The notes: generated by a model not told the origin, from the letters alone. Shown: positions 9,119-19,640, counted from the stretch's first letter. The stretch is 64,000 bases of DNA from Leptolyngbya sp. SIO1E4 (GCA_010672825.2 JAAHFU020000001.1:620001-684000); one strand, 5' to 3'. Numbers and translations: made by a program.

Positions 9119-9997
9119 CTAAGCCAATACCGCAGGTTCAGGAGCGGCCATTAAATCAATGACCATGCCTTCACGGGCTACCACACTGTTTGGGAAGCGT
9201 TCAGCGGTATCTTGAGCAACTTCATCCATAAAGTCGTCGTTATGCAGAGGATCATGGTGGAAAATGACTAGCTGCTTAACATTAGCAGCTTTAGCCACTT
9301 TAACCGCCTCTTGCCAAGTGGAATGCCCCCACCCGATCTTGCTGGACTTCTCGTTGTAGTACTCGTTATCGGTATATGTCGCGTCATAGATCATGACGTC
9401 AGCATCCCGAGAGAGCCACACAACGTTTTCGTCGAGCCGATCATCTGGAAAGTGCTCAGTGTCTGTAATGTAAGCCGCCGTCTTGCCCGCCCAACTAACC
9501 CGATACCCTACAGCTTCGCCAGGATGATTCAACAGTGCGTTCTCGACTTTGATGTCACCAATCTCCACCGTCTCGCCTATCTGGATGTCGCAGAACTTAA
9601 GATCTGCGCCCATCACTTGCAGGGGCACCGGAAAGTTGGGGTGCAGCATCTGATCATTGAGGCGCTGCTCAATGGTGGAGCCATTCGGGGCAACCGTGCC
9701 ATAAATTTGAAACTTGTTTCCTGGAACGAAAGCCGGAACAAAGAATGGAAAGCCCTGAATGTGATCCCAGTGAGAATGGGTAAAGAACATGGCAGCATCT
9801 AAGGGCATCTCAGACAATAGTTTTAAGCCAAGCACACGTAGCCCAGTTCCACCATCAAAGACGAGAAGTTTGCCCCCGACACGCATTTCGAGACAGGAAG
9901 TATTACCGCCATAGCGCACGGTCTGTGGCCCGGGACAAGCGATACTGCCTCTTACGCCCCAGAAGCGAATCAGAAACTGGTTCTCTTTATCAGACAT
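9119..9997 (-). CDS. Metallo-beta-lactamase-fold hydrolase
   Basis: 292 residues, cytoplasmic. The N-terminus FWGVRGSIACPGPQTVRYGGNTSC is represented here by FWGVRGS and YGGNTSCLE, hallmarks of a cyanobacterial MBL subfamily related to RNase Z/phosphodiesterase-type proteins. The metal site THSHWDH is intact, with later HPGEAVGYR and GWGHSTWQEA and a terminal FHHDPLHND. Substrate unknown. The ATG at 9997 follows an ordinary spacer. It is transcribed toward ribF, 124 bp away. Confidence 0.85.
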   Translation of the reverse strand: MSDKENQFLIRFWGVRGSIACPGPQTVRYGGNTSCLEMRVGGKLLVFDGGTGLRVLGLKLLSEMPLDAAMFFTHSHWDHIQGFPFFVPAFVPGNKFQIYGTVAPNGSTIEQRLNDQMLHPNFPVPLQVMGADLKFCDIQIGETVEIGDIKVENALLNHPGEAVGYRVSWAGKTAAYITDTEHFPDDRLDENVVWLSRDADVMIYDATYTDNEYYNEKSSKIGWGHSTWQEAVKVAKAANVKQLVIFHHDPLHNDDFMDEVAQDTAERFPNSVVAREGMVIDLMAAPEPAVLA

Positions 9998-10193
9998 GAG
10001 TGTGTTGCTTCAAAGTTGCCAAGTCGCTGGGGAATAGGCCCCGTTCCTACTGATTAAGTAGTACTCTCAATCTTATTAAAAATCTATCAAGATCGCCTGT
10101 TTAATAGTGTTGCTTCAGGATAAACCTGTTTATTAACTTCGCGGAGAATCTTTACAAAGTCTCTCAAAACAAGCGCTTGTATCTGCTGTATGC

Positions 10194-11078
10194 TCATGAT
10201 TTCGACGCTCTCGTAGGGCCATCAGGATGAACTGAAACCTCGCTAAACTGAGTTTGCCAAGATTGCAGATGGCACAGCCCTAAGGGTGAGGTGAGATTGT
10301 ACTGCAAGGGTGTCATGGTAATAAAATTATTTCTGATTGCCTCAACATCCGTTGGAATTTGCTGCAGACCGGAAAATTCTGGTAGCCGTTGCAGTTGATT
10401 TGCCAAAAGTTGATAGCTGTCAGCCTCTCGTTCAACCGCTTCCGAAACCTCACCCGCTAACCAGTAATAGGTTTTACCCCTCGGGTCGATGCGTTTTTCA
10501 AAAATGTCGAAGTACCGTCGAATGCCCTGACGGGCAATCACAGATCCTTTGATTTGGCTGCCCTCCACGGCGGGAACATTCACGTTGAGTAACATCGGTA
10601 TTTTCAAGGGGAACTGGTTCAACGTTTCCAACAAAGATTGGGCGAATTGGGCAGCTGGTAAGAAGTTGCGATAAGCAAAACTGGTTAAACTGAGGGCGAT
10701 CGCAGGCACCCCCTCAATCACACCTTCCATGGCCGCAGAAACCGTCCCCGAATAGAGTATGTCAGTGCCCAGGTTAGCGCCATGATTAATCCCCGAGAGC
10801 ACCATATCTGGCTGTTCGTCTAATAATGCCCCTAGCGCTAGCTTGACACAATCAGACGGGGTTCCCGAACAGGCCCAAGCTCCAACTTCTGAGTGAAAAA
10901 CCCCTTCCACCTGTTCCGCTCGAATGGGTTTGTGAAGCGTGAGCCCATGCCCCGTGGCAGACCGTTCCCGATCAGGGCAGACAACCCAGACTTGATGGCC
11001 AGCTTTTGCTAGGGTATTGGCCAAGGTGCGAATACCGGCAGCAAAGATTCCATCATCGTTACTGATCAGCAGTTTCAT
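10194..11078 (-). CDS. surE: 5'/3'-nucleotidase SurE
   Basis: Metal-dependent nucleoside monophosphate phosphatase involved in survival and nucleotide salvage. The N-terminal metal ligands [12 protein letters not shown] are at residues 5-16. The family's [21 protein letters not shown] and [25 protein letters not shown] motifs follow in order. Residue count is 294, slightly longer than the ~260 norm because of a C-terminal tail after [10 protein letters not shown]. The ATG at 11078 begins [10 protein letters not shown], the expected start. The convergent or divergent neighbours (pheS divergent) give no functional link. Confidence 0.95.
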   Translation of the reverse strand: MKLLISNDDGIFAAGIRTLANTLAKAGHQVWVVCPDRERSATGHGLTLHKPIRAEQVEGVFHSEVGAWACSGTPSDCVKLALGALLDEQPDMVLSGINHGANLGTDILYSGTVSAAMEGVIEGVPAIALSLTSFAYRNFLPAAQFAQSLLETLNQFPLKIPMLLNVNVPAVEGSQIKGSVIARQGIRRYFDIFEKRIDPRGKTYYWLAGEVSEAVEREADSYQLLANQLQRLPEFSGLQQIPTDVEAIRNNFITMTPLQYNLTSPLGLCHLQSWQTQFSEVSVHPDGPTRASKS

Positions 11079-11305
11079 AAATATTGCTCGGCATTAAGAG
11101 AACGGGGGGAGCTTGAGTATGGCACTTCATTATGAAAGATCACTTCTATATCGTAAGTCTGTTTTGAGAATGCCCACTTTACGTGAGAAATGCCGTATGC
11201 GATCGCTCACCTCATACACTAAAGTTATTGACGATGATTGTGGTATCACACCATAAACCGCAATCATTAAGGTTTGTCCTTAACCTGACAGCAGTTGATT
11301 GATTT

Positions 11306-12319
11306 ATGACCCCTGGCATGACCCCACCTCCTAACAGTTTGGAAGCAGACCTCCAAGCATTGCAGACCGCAGGCGAAGCAGCAATCGATCTGGCTGATGG
11401 TCTTGACGCCCTAGAGCAACTGCGAGTTGCTTACCTCGGCAAAAAGGGCAAAGTCTCTAAAGTCCTTGGCGGCATGGGCAAGCTCCCCCCTGCAGATCGC
11501 CCTCGTATTGGGGCCTTGGCAAATACCGTCAAAGACGCCATCCAGACGCGCTTGGAAACCCGCAAGACTAGCCTGCAAGCAGCGCAAATCCAGGCAAAGC
11601 TCCAAGCAGAAACGCTGGACGTGACGATGCCGGGAGTATTTGGTCCCCAAGGGCGCATTCATCCCATCAACAGCATTATTGACCAGATTACAGAAATCTT
11701 TGTGGGTCTAGGATACACCGTAGCCGATGGGCCTGAAATTGAAGCCGATTATTACAACTTTGAAGCGCTCAACTTCTTGCCTGATCACCCAGCACGGGAC
11801 ATGCAAGACACCCTTTATCTGCCCAATGGTGATCTGATGCGCACCCACACCTCCAATGTTCAAATCCGTTATATGAAAGAGCATTCGCCGCCCTGCCGGG
11901 TGCTCGCAGCCGGGCGCTGCTACCGGCGGGATACAGTTGATGCAACCCACGCAGCGGTTTTCCATCAGATTGAGTTCTTTGCCGTGGATAAAGGGATTAC
12001 CTTTACAGATTTGCGAGGAACCATTCGGGCCTTTGTGGATGCCCTATTTGGCGACATTCCTATTCGCTTTCGACCGAGCTTTTTTCCCTTCACAGAACCC
12101 TCTGCTGAAGTTGATGTGGAATGGAACGGTCGGTGGCTAGAAGTTTTGGGTTGTGGCATGATCGACCCCAACGTCTTAGCCGCAGTTGGATACGACCCAG
12201 AAGTCTATACGGGCTTTGCCGCTGGCTTAGGGGTAGAGCGCCTCGCGATGGTTCAGCATGAAATTGACGACATTCGTCGCCTTTACAGCAGCGATCTGCG
12301 CTTCTTACAGCAGTTTTAA
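11306..12319 (+). CDS. pheS: Phenylalanyl-tRNA synthetase alpha subunit
   Basis: Charges tRNA-Phe as an alpha2-beta2 enzyme together with PheT, which is not in this window. 337 residues. An N-terminal coiled coil (about 15-95) is followed by the class II catalytic core: motif 1 region [14 protein letters not shown], motif 2 [21 protein letters not shown] (in part) and motif 3 [13 protein letters not shown]. The start is either ATG 11306 or ATG 11318 ([12 protein letters not shown]); neither has a clear ribosome-binding site. It is divergent from surE. Confidence 0.96.
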   Translation: MTPGMTPPPNSLEADLQALQTAGEAAIDLADGLDALEQLRVAYLGKKGKVSKVLGGMGKLPPADRPRIGALANTVKDAIQTRLETRKTSLQAAQIQAKLQAETLDVTMPGVFGPQGRIHPINSIIDQITEIFVGLGYTVADGPEIEADYYNFEALNFLPDHPARDMQDTLYLPNGDLMRTHTSNVQIRYMKEHSPPCRVLAAGRCYRRDTVDATHAAVFHQIEFFAVDKGITFTDLRGTIRAFVDALFGDIPIRFRPSFFPFTEPSAEVDVEWNGRWLEVLGCGMIDPNVLAAVGYDPEVYTGFAAGLGVERLAMVQHEIDDIRRLYSSDLRFLQQF

Positions 12320-12392
12320 GGGGGTCGCAAGGCACCTTGCCCCCTCCTCTGGCACAGAGCCGCATATCTTCAGGAAGATTTAAAAATTAATA

Positions 12393-12417
12393 CCCCCCAA
12401 TCCTGACGGTTGGGGGG
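12393..12417 (-). terminator. GC-rich hairpin in the pheS-antiporter convergent spacer
   Basis: Stem CCCCCCAA / TTGGGGGG with a 9-nt loop. The T-rich side lies on the minus strand (TATTAATTTTTAAAT after the stem), so it would best terminate the minus-strand antiporter transcript, although it is also placed to stop pheS. An alternative reading is the 3' hairpin of a decayed IS200/IS605-type element; no tnpA or tnpB is present. Confidence 0.55.
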
Positions 12418-12544
12418 AGTTCCTATAAAGCTTTCTCATATGTCCACAGCATAAGAGCCAGCTAGGGGCAATTGGGTGAAAATCCCGTAAATCTATCGGG
12501 GAGTTTTATGAAGCAGAGACAAATTTCAAGGTTATTACCCACAC

Positions 12545-14608
12545 TTAAGTGTAGGGTTCACCGAACAGCATGACGGAACAGGTGAGTCCCTTCAAAACTT
12601 GGTGAGTCACGTCACTCACAGCGAGGCCTCCAGCTGTACGGCGGCGCATAGATCGCAAGATGACTAGATCCGTATGGCGAGAGGCTTTGAGAATCACGGT
12701 TCCCGGATCATCATGGCGGACGCACTTAATGGTGTGGCGAATTTGAGGATCAGCCTGAACCACGTCTCTCAGGGATGCCCGGAAGGATTGCAGCTGATCT
12801 TTGGGGGTGCGGCGATCGCTGACATGCAGCAGCATAATTGAGGCCTGGTGAGTATCTGCAAACACCTGTCCAAAACGAATGGTGCGAATGGTTTGTGGTG
12901 TCAGAATTTTGACCGGGATCAGAATACGGTGCATGTGCACGGGCTCTGTTCGCAATCGGGTCACCACCACAGGACAGTGGGTCGCCCCAAACACACTGTC
13001 GATCAATGTGCCAAATAGTTTGGCTCGTAAGCCTTCCGTCGGGCTCCATCCCATCACAATTAACTGGGCATTTTGCTCCCGCGCAGAGCGATTGATGCCC
13101 GCCGCCACATCATCGTCAATCCGAATCTTGGGGGTTGCTTTTGCCCCCCATTCATGGCTGATACTTTCTGCTGCTTTGAGCAACTTTTGCCCCTTTGATA
13201 GGGCCTTAAGCAGTTTTGCATCATCCATATGGACGCGGGCAGGTGCAATTGTCAGCGGCACAATATGGCCCCCTTCGTGGTTAGCAATGAGGGCAGCCAT
13301 TTCAATCAAGTATCTCTGGGTTAAAGGATTAGCAACAGGCACAACGACCGTAAACGGAGTCGCTGTTGCCGGATCAGACTCTAACCACTCTCCCCAGGGG
13401 TTATCGTCTGAAACCAAAGTCTCTGGGTGGGGGCGAGGGAGATTACTGGCAAAGTGGCTAGTGGCAATCGACCCCAAGAGCGATGTCACTAACATCAACA
13501 CAATCACGGTGTTAAAGATAGGCGGGGTAATCAGCCCGACCTGCAACCCCACTAAAGCGGCGGCTAATGTTGCTGCAACCTGGGGCAATGACAACGACCA
13601 CATGGTTAATATCTGCATCCAGCTGTAGCGAAAGACAAGCCCTGCGATCGCTGCAGCCAAAAACTTAGTGGTTATGAGGGTAAGCACAATCCCGACAGTG
13701 AGCCCGAGGCGATCAGTGAGGGCTTCTAAAAACACGGGGACATCTAGCAGCAACCCCATGCAGACAAAGAAAAAAGGAATGAACAACACCCCGCCGAAAA
13801 ATTCCACTTTTTCTTTCACAGGGCCATCTCCGACCACATCATTGACGGCTAGCCCCGCTAAAAAAGCTCCAATAACTTTGTCTACCTGAATCAGCTGTGC
13901 CCCCATTGCCGAGAGAAACACCGCCAGCAAGATAAACAGAAATTTGTTGCCTTGCTCATCTCCTGTGCATCGAAAATAGAGTTTGCCGACCCAATCGAGG
14001 CCAAACAAAACGGCCGTTGCGTAGATACCTAACACCGTCAGCTTCAAAGCCAGCATTGAGGGGGAAAAACTCCCCCGCTGCACCGCTACACATACCGCGA
14101 GAATCAACAAAGCTGCAATGTCCGTAAAAATTGTGGCTCCGACGGTGACGGTGACGGCCTCATTGCGGGAGGCTCCTAGCCGCATGACGATGGGATAGGC
14201 CAAAAGGGTATGGGACGCCAGTAGGGAGCCAATCAGCACCGCTGAGGGCCAGTCTAGCCCAGTGAGACGCCCCAGCAAGATTCCCCCCGACAGGGGAATT
14301 GCAAAAGTAAGCCCGCCAAATATCATCGAGCGATCGCGGTTGCGGCTAAATTCCCTCAAATCAATTTCCAGGGCAGCCACAAACATGAGATACACCTTGC
14401 CAATATCGGAGAACAGTTTCTCGATCTCTCCGTCAGGGTCTAATAGCCCGATCCCACTAGGCCCTAAGAGAACACCCGCAACCAGCAACCCCACCAGTCC
14501 AGGCAGCCGCAGTTGCTCAAACAAGGGCGGCAGTGTCAGGCTCACCAACAACAAGGTGGTAAAAGCCACCAGGGGATTGTCAATAATCAGTGCCTGAATC
14601 AATTCCAT
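12545..14608 (-). CDS. Cation:proton antiporter (Kef/NapA type) with universal-stress domains
   Basis: 687 residues: an N-terminal Na+/H+ exchanger domain of about twelve membrane segments (residues 1-400) followed by two universal-stress-protein-like cytosolic domains (about 415-540 and 550-687). Membrane motifs include GLLVAGVLLGPSGIG, TIFTDIAALLI and DKVIGAFLAGLAVND. The first stress domain has QLIVMGWSPTEG and THCPVVVTR; its nucleotide-binding glycines are only partly kept. Presumably exchanges Na+ or K+ for H+ across a cell membrane, with the USP domains gating it; ion choice cannot be read. Single gene, spaced from both neighbours. Confidence 0.87.
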   Translation of the reverse strand: MELIQALIIDNPLVAFTTLLLVSLTLPPLFEQLRLPGLVGLLVAGVLLGPSGIGLLDPDGEIEKLFSDIGKVYLMFVAALEIDLREFSRNRDRSMIFGGLTFAIPLSGGILLGRLTGLDWPSAVLIGSLLASHTLLAYPIVMRLGASRNEAVTVTVGATIFTDIAALLILAVCVAVQRGSFSPSMLALKLTVLGIYATAVLFGLDWVGKLYFRCTGDEQGNKFLFILLAVFLSAMGAQLIQVDKVIGAFLAGLAVNDVVGDGPVKEKVEFFGGVLFIPFFFVCMGLLLDVPVFLEALTDRLGLTVGIVLTLITTKFLAAAIAGLVFRYSWMQILTMWSLSLPQVAATLAAALVGLQVGLITPPIFNTVIVLMLVTSLLGSIATSHFASNLPRPHPETLVSDDNPWGEWLESDPATATPFTVVVPVANPLTQRYLIEMAALIANHEGGHIVPLTIAPARVHMDDAKLLKALSKGQKLLKAAESISHEWGAKATPKIRIDDDVAAGINRSAREQNAQLIVMGWSPTEGLRAKLFGTLIDSVFGATHCPVVVTRLRTEPVHMHRILIPVKILTPQTIRTIRFGQVFADTHQASIMLLHVSDRRTPKDQLQSFRASLRDVVQADPQIRHTIKCVRHDDPGTVILKASRHTDLVILRSMRRRTAGGLAVSDVTHQVLKGLTCSVMLFGEPYT

Positions 14609-15323
14609 CTTCTTGCCTCGTTGATGCCGTCAGCCCTGAGTTAAGCGCTCTGCCCTCAGTTCAGCGATAAGTTCGGTAACACTCACCGATGTCCTATCAC
14701 TCCTTAATCACAACAGCATCCAGGAAAATCTGCACTGACACCAGTTCTAGACAAAAAGGCGTTATTCCTTTAAGGAAGGAATGATTGCTTCGGGGCACCG
14801 CCCTGTCATCAGCCCGAAAGATAAAAAATCACACAGGATAAATCTTTCATATCAGCTTCAGATTCAGCGGCACAGACCAACAGCATTGATCAACAACACG
14901 GATAAAAAAAGTGGGCGAGGATACCCTCACCCACTTCGATACAGGAGTTATAAGGAGATAACGACTTCAACCAAATCTCGATGGAAGGCAGTACTTCCGG
15001 AACAATACTCCAACAAGGGACTATTGAACTGAATCTATACTACTTTCTCCAGAAATATAGGCTAGTCAATTGTTATTTGACCAAAAAAACGTGTTTTTGA
15101 CAAGAGGGCTAGAAAAGTTTCTATCGCGAAAGGCGGAAAGCAGAAGACAGAGCGTTCTCCGTGAAAGGCTGTCCGATGTCTAAATGCCACAACGATATTG
15201 GCGATCGCTGTAATTTAGACATAGGAAATTCCACCCTAATAGCCGCGTGAGCGCCTCGCCCACACGGCTTTCAGATCAAGTCGTACCGCTAACTGAAACG
15301 GTTCGTCGTCAGAGACAGATGTG
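14609..15323. other. 715-bp spacer with one hairpin, no supported gene
   Basis: Holds the promoter region of the antiporter gene on its left and the downstream region of cupS on its right. A near-perfect 12-bp stem at 14908-14936 (AAGTGGGCGAGG / CCTCACCCACTT) is flanked by an A-run that reads as a T-run on the minus strand, so it may terminate the cupS-side transcript about 390 bp after that gene. Short frames here have no coding character. Confidence 0.4.
14908..14936 (-). terminator. Probable terminator downstream of the CO2-uptake locus
   Basis: Stem of about 12 bp with one mismatch and an ATA-type loop; the minus strand continues into TTTTTTATCCG. It is the first strong hairpin after cupS on that strand. 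Confidence 0.6.
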
Positions 15324-15725
15324 TTATCCCATCAGGATGACGTTGTCTAAGACATGGATAATCCCGTTATCTGCTTCAATGTCTGCGGCTAGAACTGTGG
15401 CGTTTTTAACTTCAAACCCATCAGAACCGTCAACTGGAATCGGAGCCCCTTCCACAGACTCTACCTGACCAAGTTTGACTAAATCAGCCTGAGTATATTT
15501 GCCTACCGCTACATGATAGGTCAAAATCCGGGCCAACTGTGGCGGGTTTTGTACGAGGGTTTGCACCGTGCCAGGAGGCAGCTTGGCAAAGGCATCATCA
15601 TTGGGCGCAAATACGGTAAAAGGCCCGTCTCCTTGTAGCGTTTCAACCAGTCCAGCAGCCTGCACAGCCGCCACCAGAGTAGAAAAACCTTCGGTATTGA
15701 CTGCGATATCAACGATAGTAGGCAT
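15324..15725 (-). CDS. cupS: Fasciclin-domain protein, likely CupS of the NDH-1MS complex
   Basis: 133 residues from ATG 15725 ([10 protein letters not shown]); the frame extends upstream to 15791, but those residues are not family-like. A single FAS1 domain fills the protein: [25 protein letters not shown] in part, then [10 protein letters not shown] and [13 protein letters not shown]. In model cyanobacteria the fourth gene after ndhF3-ndhD3-cupA encodes CupS, a small fasciclin-like subunit of the inducible high-affinity CO2-uptake complex, and here it is the next gene after cupA on the same strand. The identification rests on that context plus fold; free-standing fasciclin proteins also occur in cyanobacteria. 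No signal peptide is visible, which fits a cytosolic subunit. Confidence 0.8.
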   Translation of the reverse strand: MPTIVDIAVNTEGFSTLVAAVQAAGLVETLQGDGPFTVFAPNDDAFAKLPPGTVQTLVQNPPQLARILTYHVAVGKYTQADLVKLGQVESVEGAPIPVDGSDGFEVKNATVLAADIEADNGIIHVLDNVILMG

Positions 15726-15881
15726 GGGCTTAGGGAAAGATAAGGTATCAAGGGGACAAACAACTTGAGGGTTCTCAAGTCGCCGGGACATCTAACGGCG
15801 GATGACCCAGGATTAAGGGGGGTGAGGGCTATGTGCAACTAGCGTGAGGCTAGCGATCGCGACGGCAATAGCACTTACCCA

Positions 15882-15900
15882 GGGTGGGCGCTGCCCACCC
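15882..15900. repeat. GC-rich hairpin between cupA and cupS
   Basis: GGGTGGGC-GCT-GCCCACCC, perfect 8-bp arms in the 284-bp spacer. Lacks a T-run. It could stabilise an mRNA end or reduce read-through into cupS, or be a small dispersed palindrome. Confidence 0.4.
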
Positions 15901-16009
15901 GACAGGATCATCATTGGGCCGCTGGAGGACAGTGCCTATAGAACATTAGGGTTTCGGCAATTCATGAAGGCTTAAGTCAGTACCATTCAACCCTGGGAGC
16001 TTTTACTGA

Positions 16010-17311
16010 CTAACGATAGCTATCGTGCTGAATATCACGCAGACGGGCTTCAGGGCGCAAAAAGCGATCCATTTGAGCTTCAAAGAATTTGCGATTTGCC
16101 ATGCGGTGCTTAGGATTGGGGTCATCCAGAGGATAGAGCAGTGCTGTTCTCAGTGCTTGAATCACCGCTGAGGTAACGTTGTACATCGATCGCTGAAAAG
16201 TAATCCCCAACTGGATCAGCACATCGTCTTCTCCCCGGCAATATTTTGCATAGTAATCGACCAGGTACTGCGGCAAGAAATGCAGCATATCCTGCATCAG
16301 CAGGGTGGGGGGAATCCCAGCACTGCCGACGGGGAACACATCTGCATAAAGAATGCCGTAATGAAAATCCCGTTGGTCTTCCGGAACCTGACCCGCCTGA
16401 GCGTTATAGGACTTGGTGCCCCGGAACGGTGCAGTCCGGTAAAACACCGCTTCAACGTAGGGTAGCGCTGCCTCATAGAGCCAGGTAAAGGCTTTTGACT
16501 TAGGGATCAGTTCGTAGCACTCGCCATCGATGTAGACGTGGTGGTAAATCGGACGTCCTGCGACTGCGAAGATACCGTTGATCAAAAAGTCCATCGCATC
16601 AGGAACGCCCTTGAAGCCGCCTTCATCATAGATGTCAGACATTTCGAAGAAAACAGGAGCCATCACTTCCCAAAAGAGGCCCAGGTTGGCGTAGTAAGAC
16701 AGTTCCCGACATTTTTCATAAAACAGATTGGGAGACAGCTTATGGAGGCCCAGCATCAAGGGATTACGCTTAAAGTAGGCTTTGATGGCACGATCACAAT
16801 TGGCCTTATATTCATCGGTGTACAGAAAGTCATTGAAGCGTCCACCCATGTCCTGGTGCCACAACATGGCCTTCATACAGGCCTCGGCAAACTCCATGTT
16901 GACGCGATCGTGCCAGAGGTGATGGAACAGTTTAGGCAGCTTGCGCTTCACCTCACCTTTGTCCATAAACGTCAGCAACTCTGGGTGTGCCGATGCCTCC
17001 CCGCGCCAAATACGCAAATCGGCGGTGTCTCCGGCGTAATGGTTGGGTAGGTCTAGATATTCTTGTGGTAAAAAGTATTTGAACGCGGGTAGAGGATCCA
17101 AGAAAACCCGCTCAGCAATATAGAGCAAATCCCGCCAGTAGAAATCCATCGGCACCGCATAGGCTTTATAGATGCCGATAATCTGCATCAGATTTTCGGG
17201 GGTATCAGGCAGCATCGACCCGCCGGCCTCTAGCCGATGGATAACATCAGCATGGGCATGGGTTGAGGGTGGAATAATTTCGGGTTTGGGAGGGGTCAGA
17301 GCGGTTGTCAT
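16010..17311 (-). CDS. cupA: CO2 hydration protein CupA (ChpY)
   Basis: 433 residues, the normal size. It is the hydrophilic CO2-hydration subunit that couples NDH-1MS electron flow to CO2-to-bicarbonate conversion at the thylakoid. Conserved blocks include FYWRDLLYIAERVFLDPLPAFKYF in part, PNHYAGDTADLRIWRGE, HHLWHDRVNMEFAEACM, RPIYHHVYIDGECYEL and LQDMLHFLPQYLVDYY-type segments; the His/Cys-rich centre fits metal binding. Linkage to ndhD3/ndhF3 assigns it to the inducible high-affinity CupA/ChpY branch rather than constitutive CupB/ChpX. Unusually, a NUDIX gene on the opposite strand separates it from ndhD3, so it must have its own promoter or depend on long read-through. Confidence 0.92.
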   Translation of the reverse strand: MTTALTPPKPEIIPPSTHAHADVIHRLEAGGSMLPDTPENLMQIIGIYKAYAVPMDFYWRDLLYIAERVFLDPLPAFKYFLPQEYLDLPNHYAGDTADLRIWRGEASAHPELLTFMDKGEVKRKLPKLFHHLWHDRVNMEFAEACMKAMLWHQDMGGRFNDFLYTDEYKANCDRAIKAYFKRNPLMLGLHKLSPNLFYEKCRELSYYANLGLFWEVMAPVFFEMSDIYDEGGFKGVPDAMDFLINGIFAVAGRPIYHHVYIDGECYELIPKSKAFTWLYEAALPYVEAVFYRTAPFRGTKSYNAQAGQVPEDQRDFHYGILYADVFPVGSAGIPPTLLMQDMLHFLPQYLVDYYAKYCRGEDDVLIQLGITFQRSMYNVTSAVIQALRTALLYPLDDPNPKHRMANRKFFEAQMDRFLRPEARLRDIQHDSYR

Positions 17312-17498
17312 GGGTGGTTAGGTGGATGGGACAGAGAGATGGTGGGTGTATTTGGGCAAGGTATTGTCAGGATTACCGTTGGAGTCATTCACTCAGTCTC
17401 GATGCAAATGCCTTGTCCACAGAGGGTTCAGGGGTCTATGCAAATGCCTCGCCTGCAGAGGATTTAGGGAAGGTGGGGATTGATGGCATGATGAGGCA

Positions 17499-17948
17499 AT
17501 GCACAATCCGGTAAACGCCATGGGGAAAAAAAATCGCATTCGCCCGATCGCAATTTGCCTATTTCGCCAGGGCGATCGCATCTTGGTCCACGAAGGCGTT
17601 GATACTGCCAGAGGCCTCCACTTTGCACGTCCCCTAGGCGGTGGGCTCGACTTTAGTGAACACAGCCGCGATGCCGTAGTTCGCGAGATCCGCGAAGAGC
17701 TCGGTGCTGAGATTAAAGATGTCGAGCAATTGGGCATTTTGGAATCCATTTACAGCTACGAGGGGGAACCCGGCCACGAAATTGTGTTTGTATACGACGC
17801 TCACTTTGTGGACGAGAGCCTATATGCAAAAACAGCATTAATGGCGCAAGAAGGAAAGCGAGTATTTGAAGCCCATTGGCGATCTCTCAACGAACTGCGG
17901 GGAAATCCTCTGGTTCTGGTTCCCGAAGGGCTATGGCAGTTTCTGTAA
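17499..17948 (+). CDS. NUDIX hydrolase
   Basis: 149 residues from ATG 17499, or 142 from ATG 17520 (MGKKNRIRPI); the latter matches the domain edge better. The complete Nudix box is visible, from GGLDFSE through REIREELGAEI (Gx5Ex7REUxEExGU), so it should hydrolyse a nucleoside diphosphate linked to another group; substrate unknown. It is oriented against the flanking ndhD3 and cupA genes and converges on ndhD3 with a 78-bp gap. Its presence here interrupts a gene order that is usually contiguous. Confidence 0.9.
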   Translation: MHNPVNAMGKKNRIRPIAICLFRQGDRILVHEGVDTARGLHFARPLGGGLDFSEHSRDAVVREIREELGAEIKDVEQLGILESIYSYEGEPGHEIVFVYDAHFVDESLYAKTALMAQEGKRVFEAHWRSLNELRGNPLVLVPEGLWQFL

Positions 17949-18026
17949 CCGTGCTCTTTAGTAACAGCATAGAGACCAGGTTAGCCAACGTCTGAACAGC
18001 CCCTCTAAACTTCTTGCAGCCTATCT

Positions 18027-19553
18027 CTACTTCTGAGTAGACAGCATTGAGGCCACCACTGGCGGCAGCAGCGTATCTTGTATTGCCGGCGCTGTCTGGG
18101 GAACGCTCGCGACCATAGCTGCGGCTGCAGGCTCACCCCATCGCACCAACCAATTTGGCTGCACGCCCAAAAATAGAATGAGTGTGGCCAAAACCAGTGC
18201 CGGAAAACGCTCAATGAAATCGACCTTAGGGAAGTAGGCAATACTGTTATCGAGCTTGCCGAAACAAGTACGGTTCAGCAGAATGACAAAATACACCGCT
18301 GTTAGCCCTGTCCCAGTGACAGCCAGGAGCGTAGGCAGGGGATACACCGCATAACTGCCCTGGAAGACTAAAAATTCTGTGACGAACCCGACCAGCCCAG
18401 GAATCCCTGCGCTTGCCATGCCCCCCAGCACTAACATTGCGCTGGTCATAGGTAACCCGCGAATGGGATTCATCAAGCCATTAAGGACATCTAACTCGCG
18501 AGTGCCAACTTTGGCCTCAACCACACCCACCAGATTGAACAGAATTGCCAGAATAATGCCGTGAGAGACCATCTGACTCACGGCCCCAGTCAGCGCGAGA
18601 TCCGTCAGTGCCGCGCCTCCTAAGAGGACATACCCCATGTGACCGATAGAGCTGTAGGCAACCATCCGTTTGATGTCTTTTTGTGCGATCGCCGTGATGG
18701 CTCCATATAAAACACTAACTGCCCCCCATACGGCCAGGTAAGGAGCCAGTATTGACCAAGCATCAGGGAACATCCCCAGACCAAAGCGGAATAGACCATA
18801 GGTACCAAGCTTGGCCAAAACCCCCCCCAAAATCATTGCCACAGGCGTCGAAGCTGCAACATACGTATCCGGTAGCCAGGTGTGGAAAGGAACCAGGGGA
18901 ATCTTGATGCCAAAAGCGACCAGCAACACCAGCAGCAAAATGACTTGAACCGCTAGGGGCAACACCTCACCGAGTGCTGGACTGTAGGCAAAGTCAGCCC
19001 GGTTCCCTAGCCACACGGTGGATAAGAAACCAGCCAGCATTAATGCGCCCGACACAGCCGTGTAGAGTAAAAACTTGGTTGCTGCATAGGCCCGTTTTTC
19101 GCCGCCCCAAATAGCTACCAGCAGATACAGCGGCACCAGCTCAACTTCATAGAGCAAGAAAAACAACAGCAGGTTTTGAGCCAGGAACGCCCCAGCCACA
19201 CCCCCATTGACCAGCAGCATCAGCGCATAAAACAGCCGTGGACGCTCCATTTCAGGGCGACTGCTCCAAAGGGCAATCCAGGTGATTAAGCTGTTCAGCG
19301 CCGCCATGAGCAAAGACAATCCGTCTAAACCGAGGTGATAGTTCAACCCCAACAGCGGGATCCAAGGATGAAATTCCTGAAACTGAAAGCCCGCAGCACT
19401 CAGGTCAAACTGAGTAAATAACCAAATTGTCCATAACAGAACAGTCCCGGAGATTGCCAAGGACAGCGATCGCGCTTGCTTAGCCGTCACTTGAGGCAAG
19501 AATGCAATGGGCAAGGCACCAATTATCGGTAGCCAGATGAGAACACTTAGCAT
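18027..19553 (-). CDS. ndhD3: NDH-1 subunit NdhD3 (CO2-uptake form)
   Basis: 508-residue, fourteen-helix proton-pumping subunit of the Mrp/NuoM type. Motifs include LLYEVELVPLYLLVAIWGG, GIKIPLVPFHTWLPDTYVAA and AYSSIGHMGYVLLGG, with the conserved Glu in LLYEVELVPLY and Lys residues in the membrane arm. It lies 87 bp after ndhF3 and shares its strand, the usual ndhF3-ndhD3 pair of the low-CO2-induced NDH-1MS complex. The paralogue number 3 is inferred from linkage to cupA rather than from a residue I can point to. Confidence 0.92.
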   Translation of the reverse strand: MLSVLIWLPIIGALPIAFLPQVTAKQARSLSLAISGTVLLWTIWLFTQFDLSAAGFQFQEFHPWIPLLGLNYHLGLDGLSLLMAALNSLITWIALWSSRPEMERPRLFYALMLLVNGGVAGAFLAQNLLLFFLLYEVELVPLYLLVAIWGGEKRAYAATKFLLYTAVSGALMLAGFLSTVWLGNRADFAYSPALGEVLPLAVQVILLLVLLVAFGIKIPLVPFHTWLPDTYVAASTPVAMILGGVLAKLGTYGLFRFGLGMFPDAWSILAPYLAVWGAVSVLYGAITAIAQKDIKRMVAYSSIGHMGYVLLGGAALTDLALTGAVSQMVSHGIILAILFNLVGVVEAKVGTRELDVLNGLMNPIRGLPMTSAMLVLGGMASAGIPGLVGFVTEFLVFQGSYAVYPLPTLLAVTGTGLTAVYFVILLNRTCFGKLDNSIAYFPKVDFIERFPALVLATLILFLGVQPNWLVRWGEPAAAAMVASVPQTAPAIQDTLLPPVVASMLSTQK

Positions 19554-19640
19554 GGTGGTCAGTCAATAGAGCGTCATGGGTACATCAAACTGTCGTAAGG
19601 CTAGAGGGGGCAACGATCAGCCCAGTAAAACTCGCCTCAA

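Noticed and set aside
12421-12544. Possible riboswitch-like or ωRNA-like sequence (GGTGAAAATCCCG...)
   Set aside because: Only short pieces look familiar, no conserved core could be laid out, and no regulated gene is positioned correctly.
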